From positions 186,001 to 250,000 of the forward strand of contig NKIY01000001.1 of NCBI GenBank assembly GCA_002256345.1: a stretch of 64,000 nucleotides of DNA, read 5' to 3'. Positions within the stretch are counted from its first letter, which is position 1; every line of letters starts with the position of its first letter. The position numbers were made by a program, and so were the translations under genes. Shown piece after piece: positions 55,787 through 63,020 of the stretch. The stretch is from Bradyrhizobiaceae bacterium PARB1. GTDB taxonomy: Bacteria; Pseudomonadota; Alphaproteobacteria; Rhizobiales; Xanthobacteraceae. The notes under the pieces were generated by a model. It had not been told where the DNA came from, did not search any database, and was given only the letters and a program-made list of their open reading frames with translations.

Positions 55787-57103
55787 CTAAAAAATCTGTG
55801 CAATCGCGTGAAAGAACGTCCCCGTGACATGACCACGGCGGCCGCCGCGTTCTGGCAACGGCTGACCATCCGCATTGGTGAGCGCGAGGAGGGCATCGTC
55901 GCAGCCCATGTCGATCAAGGACGCATAATGGAATTCGTGGCCGCGGATGATCGTGCCGGCCGTTCCGATCGCGCTGTCCACTAGCAGCCGTGCTTCGCGA
56001 TAGCCGAGATGCAGCTTGCGCTTGTGGAAGCTGGTGGTGTGCGAGAGCAGGCCGGTCATCGTATGGCGATGCCCGCTCGCATCTTCCAGCCCTTCGCCGA
56101 GCACCATGTAGCCACCGCATTCGCCGTGCACCGGGCGGGTCCGCGCGAAGCGCGCGAGGCCATCGTGGAATGTCCCTGCGGCAGCGAGCGCTCCGGCATG
56201 CAGTTCGGGATAACCGCCCGGTAGCCAGCAACTGTCGCAGTCCTCCGGTGGCGTCTCGTTCGCCAGCGGCGAGAAGCGCACGATCTCGGCGCCCGCATCG
56301 CGCCAGCCATCGATGAGGTGAGGATAGATGAAGCTGAACGCGGCATCGGCGGCGAGAGCGATACGCTGCCCCGGCGGCGGTAGCGCTGGCGCATTTTCAC
56401 GCAGCAACGGCACTTCCATCTCGGTGGCGAGTCCGAGGATCGCATCGAGATCGAGATGCTTCTCCGCAATATCGGCGAGGGCAGAGATTCGTGTGACGAG
56501 ATCGTCATGCTCGGCAGCCTGCACGAGACCCAGATGCCGCTCCGGCAATGCGAGGGTGGCATCGCGCGGGATGGCGCCGACGACGGGGATGCCGACTGCC
56601 GCGATGGCGTCCGTGATCAGCCGCCGATGCCGTTCGCTGCCGACGCGGTTCAGCACCACACCGGCAATACGAATATTCGGGTCATGGGTGGCAAAGCCGC
56701 GCACAACCGCGGCGGCCGATTGCGATTGCGCAGTCACGTCGAGCACCAGCAGCACCGGCAAGCGAAACTGCGCGGCGATGCTGGCGCTTGAGCCGTTGCG
56801 ACCCGCAGCGTCCGGAACGCCGTCGAACAGGCCCATCACGCCTTCGACGGCGATGAGATCGGTGGATTTGACCGCACGCGCCATCAGTGACTGCAGCAGC
56901 GGCTGCGGCATGGTCCAGCTATCGAGATTGACGCAAGGCGCGCCAGTCGCCGCCGAGTGGAAGGCGGGGTCGATGTAATCGGGGCCGGCCTTGGCCGAGC
57001 ACAATCGCACGCCCCGCCGTGCCAGTGCAGCGAGCAGACCGAGCGTTACCGTCGTTTTGCCGGCGCCGGAGCGGATGGCGGAGATCAGGAGACCGGTGGT
57101 CAT
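55787..57103 (-). CDS. cobB: cobyrinate a,c-diamide synthase
   Basis: A 438-residue ATP- and glutamine-dependent amidotransferase (CobB/CbiA) that amidates the a and c side chains of cobyrinate or hydrogenobyrinate in B12 synthesis. The N-terminal ATP-binding part begins LISAIRSGAGKTTVTLGLLAALARRG; EGVMGLFDG is also conserved. The C-terminal glutaminase domain shows GGYPELHAGAL and the nucleophile Cys in HGECGGYMVLGEG. No other cob genes, and no cobalamin riboswitch that I can see upstream, lie within the window. Confidence 0.94.
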   Translation of the reverse strand: MTTGLLISAIRSGAGKTTVTLGLLAALARRGVRLCSAKAGPDYIDPAFHSAATGAPCVNLDSWTMPQPLLQSLMARAVKSTDLIAVEGVMGLFDGVPDAAGRNGSSASIAAQFRLPVLLVLDVTAQSQSAAAVVRGFATHDPNIRIAGVVLNRVGSERHRRLITDAIAAVGIPVVGAIPRDATLALPERHLGLVQAAEHDDLVTRISALADIAEKHLDLDAILGLATEMEVPLLRENAPALPPPGQRIALAADAAFSFIYPHLIDGWRDAGAEIVRFSPLANETPPEDCDSCWLPGGYPELHAGALAAAGTFHDGLARFARTRPVHGECGGYMVLGEGLEDASGHRHTMTGLLSHTTSFHKRKLHLGYREARLLVDSAIGTAGTIIRGHEFHYASLIDMGCDDALLALTNADGQPLPERGGRRGHVTGTFFHAIAQIF

Positions 57104-57172
57104 AGGAAGGAGGCTCGCAGCATCGCGGTGGATTACTGCGAGCGGCGGCGCCTCGCAAGCAGGCTCACTCGG

Positions 57173-57226
57173 TTGTCGTCACCCGGCCCGCGCTCGCAAT
57201 TGCGCGCTAGGACCGGGTGATGACAA
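57173..57226. repeat. palindromic repeat upstream of cobB
   Basis: TTGTCGTCACCCGG and CCGGGTGATGACAA are inverted, with GCGCGC(A/T)-rich GCTCGCAATTGCGCGC between them. Likely another member of the group's dispersed palindromes; it lies 70 bases upstream of the cobB start. Confidence 0.75.
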
Positions 57227-57250
57227 TTTGAGTAGGGTAGCAAACCCGCC

Positions 57251-58795
57251 TCACGCCGTCACCGTTTCCTTCTTCGGCCAGTACTTGTCGCGCAGATGGC
57301 GCTTCACAAGCTTCCCCGTCGGCGTGCGCGGCAGTTCCGGCTCGAAATCCACGCTCTTCGGGCATTTGATCGGTGACAGATGCTGGCGGCAGAACGCGAT
57401 CAGTTCGGCTTCCAGCGCCTTGCCGGCGCGGTTCATGCTGTGCGGCTGGACAACTGCCTTCACCTCTTCGCCCATCTCGTCATTGGGCACACCGAACACC
57501 GCGACGTCGGCCACCTCCGGATGGGTGATCAGCACATCCTCCGTCTCCTGGGGATAGATGTTCACGCCGCCTGAAATGATCATGTAGGATTTGCGGTCGG
57601 TCAGATAGAGGAAGCCCTCGTCATCGACATAACCGACATCGCCGAGCGTCGACCAGCCGCGTGCATTATAGGCGCGCTTCGTTTTTTCGGGGTCGTTGTG
57701 ATAAGTGAATTGCGGCGTGTCCGCGAAATAGACGGTGCCGATCTCGCCGGTCGGCCGCTCCTGATCTTCCTCGTCGAGGATCTTGACGCTGCCGACCACA
57801 GCCTTGCCGACGGTGCCGCGATGGCTCAGCCATTGCTGCGAGTTGGAAACGGTCACGCCGTTGCCTTCGCTGCCTGCGTAATATTCGATCAGGATCGGTC
57901 CCCACCAGTCGATCATCTTCGCCTTCACATCGACCGGGCAGGGCGCTGCCGCATGGATGGCCCCCTTCAACGACGACACGTCGTAACGCTCGCGGATCTC
58001 GTCAGGTAGTTTCAGCATACGCACGAACATCGTGGGTACGAGCTGCGACTGGGTGATCTTGTGCTTCTCGACGAGCTCCAGAAACTTCTCGGCGTCGAAC
58101 TTCTCCATGATCACCGAGGTGCCGCCCAATGTAACCGTCATCATGTTGAAGCGCAGCGGCGCCGCGTGATAGAGCGGCGCCGGCGATAGGTAGATGCTGT
58201 CTCCGGTCATTCCGCACATATTGGCGCAGAGCAGCTTCAGGAACGGGTTCGGCACATTGATCGGCGAATTCTCCGAGGCGCGTTTGATGCCTTTCGGGCG
58301 CCCGGTCGTACCTGACGAATACAGCATGTCATAACCGGCAATCTCGTCGGCGATCGGCGTCGTTGGCTGCGTCGATAAGGCAGTGTTCCAGTCGCGGAAG
58401 CCGGCGCGCGATCCATCAATGATGTAGAACACCGGCTCTGCGGCATTGGTGATGACAGGGGCGATCACATCCGCGCATTGCTCGGAGGTGATGACGACGC
58501 GGGCGCCGCAGTCGGCGACGATGTAGGCGATCTCGTCGGCGGTGAGATAGCGGCTGATGGCGGTGTAATAGAGCCCCGAGCGCTGTGCGGCCCAGCAGAT
58601 CTCCATGAATTCGAGCCGGTTCTCCATCAGCAGCGCGACGTGGTCGCCAGCCTTCAGCCCGAGCGACCGAAACAGATGCGCGCCGCGATTGGAGCGTTCA
58701 TCGAGTTCGCGATAGGTGAGCGCTGCGCCGGAGCCGGCCATGCGATAGGCGATCTTGTCGGGATTGGTTTTTGCGTGAATCGACGGATGCGTCAT
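57251..58795 (-). CDS. AMP-binding acyl-CoA synthetase
   Basis: A 514-residue member of the ANL superfamily that activates a carboxylic acid with ATP and CoA. The A3 (P-loop) motif is LYSSGTTGRPKGIK (about residue 163), the A5 motif IEYYAGSEGNG, A8 GWSTLGDVGYVDDEGFLYL, and the catalytic Lys in RTPTGKLVKRHLRDKY at the C-terminus. The substrate group cannot be fixed; fatty or aromatic acids fit. It is on the minus strand with the thiolase upstream and likely belongs to the same catabolic locus, the two being separated by 221 bases with repeats. Confidence 0.9.
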   Translation of the reverse strand: MTHPSIHAKTNPDKIAYRMAGSGAALTYRELDERSNRGAHLFRSLGLKAGDHVALLMENRLEFMEICWAAQRSGLYYTAISRYLTADEIAYIVADCGARVVITSEQCADVIAPVITNAAEPVFYIIDGSRAGFRDWNTALSTQPTTPIADEIAGYDMLYSSGTTGRPKGIKRASENSPINVPNPFLKLLCANMCGMTGDSIYLSPAPLYHAAPLRFNMMTVTLGGTSVIMEKFDAEKFLELVEKHKITQSQLVPTMFVRMLKLPDEIRERYDVSSLKGAIHAAAPCPVDVKAKMIDWWGPILIEYYAGSEGNGVTVSNSQQWLSHRGTVGKAVVGSVKILDEEDQERPTGEIGTVYFADTPQFTYHNDPEKTKRAYNARGWSTLGDVGYVDDEGFLYLTDRKSYMIISGGVNIYPQETEDVLITHPEVADVAVFGVPNDEMGEEVKAVVQPHSMNRAGKALEAELIAFCRQHLSPIKCPKSVDFEPELPRTPTGKLVKRHLRDKYWPKKETVTA

Positions 58796-58846
58796 GGTGT
58801 TTCCTCTGGAAGGCCGGCGGATTTTTCCGCTCGTCTTTTCTTCTGT

Positions 58847-59007
58847 CCTTCTCCCCCTGGCACAACGAAGCTGTGCGGGGTGGGAGAAGGTGGCACGGCC
58901 GAAGGCCGTGACGGATGAGGGGTAATGCTGGGCTCGAAGTTATGGCTAACCCTCACCCGTCTCGCCCGCTTCGCGGTCGATCCACCCTCTCCCACAAGGG
59001 GAGAGGG
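58847..59007. repeat. two 'CCTTCTCCCC...GGAGAAGG' type repeat elements
   Basis: CCTTCTCCCC and GGGGTGGGAGAAGG (58847-58890) with a GGCACGGCCGAAGGCCGTGACGG hairpin next to it, then CCACCCTCTCCCACAAGGGGAGAGGG (58983-59007). Both lie between the CoA ligase gene and the thiolase stop codon. Confidence 0.65.
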
Positions 59008-59016
59008 AAAGTAGAG

Positions 59017-60192
59017 CTACAACCTCTCCACAATCGTCACATTGGCCATGCCGCCACCTTCGCACATGGTCTGCAGGCCGTAGCGCTTGTTCTGCTGCTT
59101 CAGTGCGTGCACCAATGTTGTCATCAGCTTGGTGCCGGAGCCGCCGAGCGGATGGCCGAGCGCGATGGCGCCGCCATTGACGTTCAGCCGCGACGGATCG
59201 GCACCCGTCGCCTTCAGCCATGCGGTCGGGATCGAGGCGAAGGCCTCGTTGACCTCGAACAGATCGATGTCATCGATGGTCATGCCGGCCTTTTCCAGCG
59301 CGCGCTTGGTTGCCGGCAGCGGAGCTTCCAGCATGATCACGGGGTCGCCGCCCATCACGCTCATATGGTGGATGCGCGCAAGCGGCTTCACGCCGAGTTG
59401 CTTCAGGCCCTTCTCGTTCACCACCAGCACGCCCGAAGCGCCATCGCAGATCTGGCTCGCGGAGGCTGCCGATAGCCGGCCGCCATTCTCGTTGATCAGC
59501 TTGACGCCCTTGATACCGTCCAGCGTGGCATCGAAGCGGATGCCTTCGTCGATGTGGTGCGTATCGGTGGAGCCATCGGCGCGAGTGATCTGCACTGGCA
59601 CGATTTCGTCCTTGAAGCGACCAGCTTCGGTGGCGGCAATGGCGCGCTGGTGGCTCTGATACGAATATTCGTCGAGCGCATCCTTCGACAGATCATATTT
59701 CTGCGCCACCATTTCAGCACCGGTGAACTGGCTGAACTGGATGTTCGGATAGCGCGCCTGGATGTTCGGGCTCATATAAGTGCCCATGCCGGCCTTCGCC
59801 GCGAGAATGCTCGGCGAGCCCATCGGCACGCGTGTCATGCTCTCGACGCCCGAGGCGATCACGATATCCATCGCACCGGACATGACAGCCTGCGCGGCGA
59901 AATGCAGCGCCTGCTGCGACGAGCCACACTGGCGGTCGATCGATGTGCCGGGAACGCTCTCCGGCAGCTTGGAGGCAAGCACTGCATTGCGCGCCACATT
60001 GACGGCCTGTTCGCCGCCCTGGCCGACGCAGCCCATGATCACGTCATCCACCAGCGCCGGATCGACGCCGGAGCGATCCACCAGCGCATTCAGCACGGAG
60101 GCCGCGAGATCCGCAGGGTGCCAACCGGCCAGCCGGCCACCCTTGCGGCCACCTGCGGTGCGTGCGGCGGCGACGATATAAGCCTCGGCCAT
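59017..60192 (-). CDS. acetyl-CoA acetyltransferase (thiolase)
   Basis: A 391-residue thiolase, degradative type, cleaving 3-oxoacyl-CoA. The nucleophile Cys lies in SIDRQCGSSQQALHFA (about residue 90), the His motif in NVNGGAIALGHPLGGSG (about 340) and the second Cys in CEGGGMAN (about 378). The start at 60192 (MAEAYIVAAART) is typical. The A-rich leader before it (AACAACAAAATTCAAGGGAG) resembles that of the SDR gene. It is divergent from the TetR gene with a likely shared operator. Confidence 0.94.
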   Translation of the reverse strand: MAEAYIVAAARTAGGRKGGRLAGWHPADLAASVLNALVDRSGVDPALVDDVIMGCVGQGGEQAVNVARNAVLASKLPESVPGTSIDRQCGSSQQALHFAAQAVMSGAMDIVIASGVESMTRVPMGSPSILAAKAGMGTYMSPNIQARYPNIQFSQFTGAEMVAQKYDLSKDALDEYSYQSHQRAIAATEAGRFKDEIVPVQITRADGSTDTHHIDEGIRFDATLDGIKGVKLINENGGRLSAASASQICDGASGVLVVNEKGLKQLGVKPLARIHHMSVMGGDPVIMLEAPLPATKRALEKAGMTIDDIDLFEVNEAFASIPTAWLKATGADPSRLNVNGGAIALGHPLGGSGTKLMTTLVHALKQQNKRYGLQTMCEGGGMANVTIVERL

Positions 60193-60264
60193 GAGCGATC
60201 TCCCTTGAATTTTGTTGTTTTGCTGGGCGTGAAACCGGGCGGATTTAACGGGGCGCATTCATTT

Positions 60265-60283
60265 TAGTCAATCGGTCAATTAA
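60265..60283. promoter_or_regulatory. candidate TetR operator, direct repeat TCAATCGGTCAAT
   Basis: TAGTCAATCGGTCAATTAA: GTCAAT occurs twice at eight-base spacing and the centre TTGACCGATTGA reads partly as a palindrome. It lies between the divergent thiolase and TetR genes, about 40-60 bases from each start, where a local TetR would bind. Confidence 0.5.
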
Positions 60284-60324
60284 CTCTTGAGTGCGACCGG
60301 ATGTTCGTATTATCTGCGGCTCCC

Positions 60325-60996
60325 ATGGTTGCACATCCCAGCCCGAGTCCATCACCGCGCCACGCCGTCAGCCTCAATCCGACGGCGGAAAAGCTGTTGC
60401 TCGCGGCAAGCGAATTGATGATCTCCAGCAACTCCATCGAGGTGTCGCTCAGCGAGATCGCCCAGCAATCGGGCGTCAATGCTGCGCTGGTGAAATATCA
60501 TTTCGGCAACAAGGACGGTCTCCTGCTGGCGTTGCTCGAACGCGATGCAGCCAATGAGATGACCAATCTGGAATATCTGCTGGCGCAACCGATCTCGGCC
60601 ACCGCAAAGCTGCGGCTGCACATCGCTGGCATCATCAAGGCCTACAACCAGTTCCCTTACATGAACCGGTTGATCCACTATTTGCTGCATGAGAGCAGCG
60701 ACAAGTCGGCGGACGAAGTCTCAAAATTCTTCGTCGGGCCGCTGCTGAACTTCCATCGCCGCCTGTTGGCCGAAGGCCACAAGACCGGCGAATTCCGCGT
60801 GGTCGATCCCGTGCTGTTCTACACCAGCCTGATCGGCGCCTGCGACAACCTCTTTTTCAGCCGTCATGCCATGTCACGCGCCATCGGCGTCGGACCGGTG
60901 ACGGATGATGTGTGCCGCGCCTATGTGGCGCATCTCGAAATGCTGCTGCTCGACGGCATGCTCACAAACAAGAAGGCGGGCGCGAAAGCTCGCTGA
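60325..60996 (+). CDS. TetR/AcrR family regulator of the acyl-CoA locus
   Basis: A 223-residue TetR-type repressor with a helix-turn-helix at about residues 30-75 (SLSEIAQQSGVNAALVKYHFG, NKDGLLLALL) and a variable C-terminal ligand domain. Divergent from the thiolase and followed by the SDR gene, so it should control this locus, probably sensing an acyl-CoA (inference; FadR/PaaR-type). Two in-frame ATGs, 60301 and 60325, are possible; neither has a good Shine-Dalgarno, and I chose the second because TATTAT at 60308-60313 could then be the -10 of its own promoter. Confidence 0.85.
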   Translation: MVAHPSPSPSPRHAVSLNPTAEKLLLAASELMISSNSIEVSLSEIAQQSGVNAALVKYHFGNKDGLLLALLERDAANEMTNLEYLLAQPISATAKLRLHIAGIIKAYNQFPYMNRLIHYLLHESSDKSADEVSKFFVGPLLNFHRRLLAEGHKTGEFRVVDPVLFYTSLIGACDNLFFSRHAMSRAIGVGPVTDDVCRAYVAHLEMLLLDGMLTNKKAGAKAR

Positions 60997-61010
60997 TCAC
61001 AGCTCAAGAA

Positions 61011-61213
61011 GAAACGGCCCAAGGAACGACTGCAAAACAAGAAACTTGAGGAAACGCCCAAGGAACTAACAAAAGCAAAAATAAGAAGAACAAGAAAACA
61101 GAGAATCCATCAAGCCGCAGTTCAAGACCAATAAGAAACGCCCAAGGACCATTTCTTCTTTTTCTCTTTCGCTACCAACGATTCAAGAAAATACCCAGAA
61201 ACGCCCAAGGAAA
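61011..61213 (+). promoter_or_regulatory. leader with four copies of GAAACGCCCAAGGA
   Basis: Between the TetR stop and the SDR start, a purine/A-rich tract carries the same unit at 61011 (GAAACGGCCCAAGGAAC), 61051, 61135 and 61198 (GAAACGCCCAAGGAAA). The last copy provides the AGGAAAGG Shine-Dalgarno sequence for the ATG at 61224. The other three have no start codon nearby. Composition differs sharply from the coding surroundings. See finding. Confidence 0.75.
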
Positions 61214-61223
61214 GGCTCTTCCC

Positions 61224-61982
61224 ATGCAGCTCAAAGACGTAGCCGTATTCATCACTGGCGGTGGCTCGGGCCTCGGTGCCGCGACCGCACGCGCGATGGC
61301 CGCCAAGGGCGCCAAGGTCGCCGTGTTCGATCGTGCCGCTGACAATGCCGAAAAGGTCGCCGCCGAAGTGAAGGGCGTTGCCTGCGTCGGTGACGTCACC
61401 AGCGAAGCCGACGTCAAGGCTGCGCTCGCAAAAGCCTCGGCCGCGCATGGCACCGCGCGCGTGCTGATGAACTGCGCCGGCATTGGCGGTTCGCAGCGCA
61501 TCGTCGGCAAGCAGGGCGTTTATCCGCTCGATAAGTTCACCAATGTCATCATGGTGAATCTGATCGGCACCTTCAATTGCCTGCGTCTGTTCGCCGAGCA
61601 GCTCGCCACCGCCGAAGCCATCGGCGAAGAGCGCGGCGTCATCATCAACACGGCCAGTGTCGCAGCTTATGAAGGCCAGATCGGCCAGATCGCCTATTCC
61701 GCGTCGAAGGGCGGCGTCGTCGGCCTCACCCTGCCGGCCGCGCGCGACCTCGCGTCCAGCAAGATTCGCGTCAACACCATCGCGCCCGGCCTGTTCCTGA
61801 CGCCGTTGCTGATGGGCCTGAATGAAGAAGCCCGTGCCAGCCTCGGCGCCCAGGTTCCGCATCCGGCCCGTCTCGGCGATGCGTCGGAATACGGCAATCT
61901 CGCGGTTCATATCGTCGAGAATCCAATGCTGAACGGCGAGACGATCCGCCTCGACGGTGCCATCCGTATGGCGCCGCGGTAG
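61224..61982 (+). CDS. 3-hydroxyacyl-CoA dehydrogenase, SDR type (HSD17B10-like)
   Basis: A 252-residue short-chain dehydrogenase of the type 2 3-hydroxyacyl-CoA dehydrogenase group. The nucleotide motif FITGGGSGLGAATAR is at about 10-24, NCAGIGG replaces NNAG, and the catalytic YSASKGG (Tyr/Lys) is at about residue 160. Glu/Gln-poor insertions seen in HSD17B10 (GVYPLDKFTNVIMVNLIGTFN) are present. It oxidises 3-hydroxyacyl-CoA in beta-oxidation; thiolase and crotonase genes nearby complete the steps. The start follows the repeat leader. Confidence 0.9.
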   Translation: MQLKDVAVFITGGGSGLGAATARAMAAKGAKVAVFDRAADNAEKVAAEVKGVACVGDVTSEADVKAALAKASAAHGTARVLMNCAGIGGSQRIVGKQGVYPLDKFTNVIMVNLIGTFNCLRLFAEQLATAEAIGEERGVIINTASVAAYEGQIGQIAYSASKGGVVGLTLPAARDLASSKIRVNTIAPGLFLTPLLMGLNEEARASLGAQVPHPARLGDASEYGNLAVHIVENPMLNGETIRLDGAIRMAPR

Positions 61983-61990
61983 TCTTACTT

Positions 61991-62136
61991 TCCACCCTCT
62001 CTCTTGTGTGGGAGGGTGGCCGCGCGTAGCGCGGACGGGCGAGGGGTAGCCACAAACTCCGAGTTAGTGGCTCCCCTTCAGCCGATCCAGTTTCTTTCTA
62101 CTGCCGGTGCTGCCCTCTCTCACAGGGGAGAGGGCG
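61991..62136. repeat. 'CCACCCTCTC...GAGGGTGG' repeat region
   Basis: CCACCCTCTCTCTTGTGTGGGAGGGTGG with GCCGCGCGTAGCGCGGAC just behind it, then CTGCCCTCTCTCACAGGGGAGAGGGC at 62111-62136. Separates the SDR from the crotonase gene, so the two may not be one simple operon. Confidence 0.65.
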
Positions 62137-62185
62137 CAACAACAAGCGCCTCGAATGCGCAACACGACGGGTAGGAGTAACGCAC

Positions 62186-62989
62186 GTGGCCTCACCACTG
62201 CTGATCGAACATGACGACGGCGTGGACCGGGTGACACTCAACCGCCCGGAAAGCCTCAATGCACTCGATCCCGAGCTGATCGATGCCCTCAACGATTACT
62301 TCCAGTCGCTGCAGCGCAATCGCAAGACGCGCGTCGTCGTCCTGAAAGGGGCTGGCGCTAACTTCTGCGCCGGGCTGGATCTCAAACACGCGGTGGCCGC
62401 GCGCGGCCAGAACGCACCGCGCACCGTCACTGAGTCGCTGGATTCCCAGCGCCGCATTGCGGATATCGTGATGCTGATGCGTCGTTGCCCGCAGCCGATC
62501 ATCGCGCTGGTCCAGGGCGCCGCGGCCGGCGGCGGTTTTGCCCTCGCGCTCGCCGCCGATATCCGCATCGCCTCTAAAACCGCGCGCATGAACTGTGCCT
62601 TCATCAAGCTCGGCCTCGGCGGTTGTGACATCGGCACCAGCTATTTCCTGCCGCGCCTCGTCGGCGTTTCCGTCGCTTCGGAACTGATCCTCACCGGCCG
62701 CTTCATCCATGCAGATCGTGCGCTCGCTGTTGGTCTTGTGTCCGAAGTCGTCGAGGACGGCGAACTGGACCAGGCCGCGGGGCCTTACATCGACGCGATG
62801 ATCTCAGCCTCGCCGGTCGGCCTGCGGCTGTCGAAGGAATGTATCAATATGGCGATAGATGCCGGCTCGATCGAGAGCGTCATCGCCATGGAAGACCGCA
62901 ATCAGGTGTTGTGCAGCCGGTCGGAGGATTTCGAGGAGGGTATCCGTGCCTTCATCGAGAAACGCAAACCGGTTTACGTAGCGCGCTGA
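62186..62989 (+). CDS. enoyl-CoA hydratase/isomerase (crotonase) family protein
   Basis: A 267-residue crotonase. The oxyanion-hole loops are seen in GAGANFCAGLDLKHAV (about 52-67) and VQGAAAGGGFALALAADIRIA (about 107-127), followed by IKLGLGGCDIGTSYFLPRLVG with the third-loop residues. It hydrates 2-enoyl-CoA. The start is a GTG at 62186, with GGAG at 62173, nine bases upstream. C-terminal FIEKRKPVYVAR is typical. The next gene starts 31 bases on. Confidence 0.9.
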   Translation: MASPLLIEHDDGVDRVTLNRPESLNALDPELIDALNDYFQSLQRNRKTRVVVLKGAGANFCAGLDLKHAVAARGQNAPRTVTESLDSQRRIADIVMLMRRCPQPIIALVQGAAAGGGFALALAADIRIASKTARMNCAFIKLGLGGCDIGTSYFLPRLVGVSVASELILTGRFIHADRALAVGLVSEVVEDGELDQAAGPYIDAMISASPVGLRLSKECINMAIDAGSIESVIAMEDRNQVLCSRSEDFEEGIRAFIEKRKPVYVAR

Positions 62990-63020
62990 CAGAGAAAAAA
63001 GCCGTTCGGGGAGTAATGTA

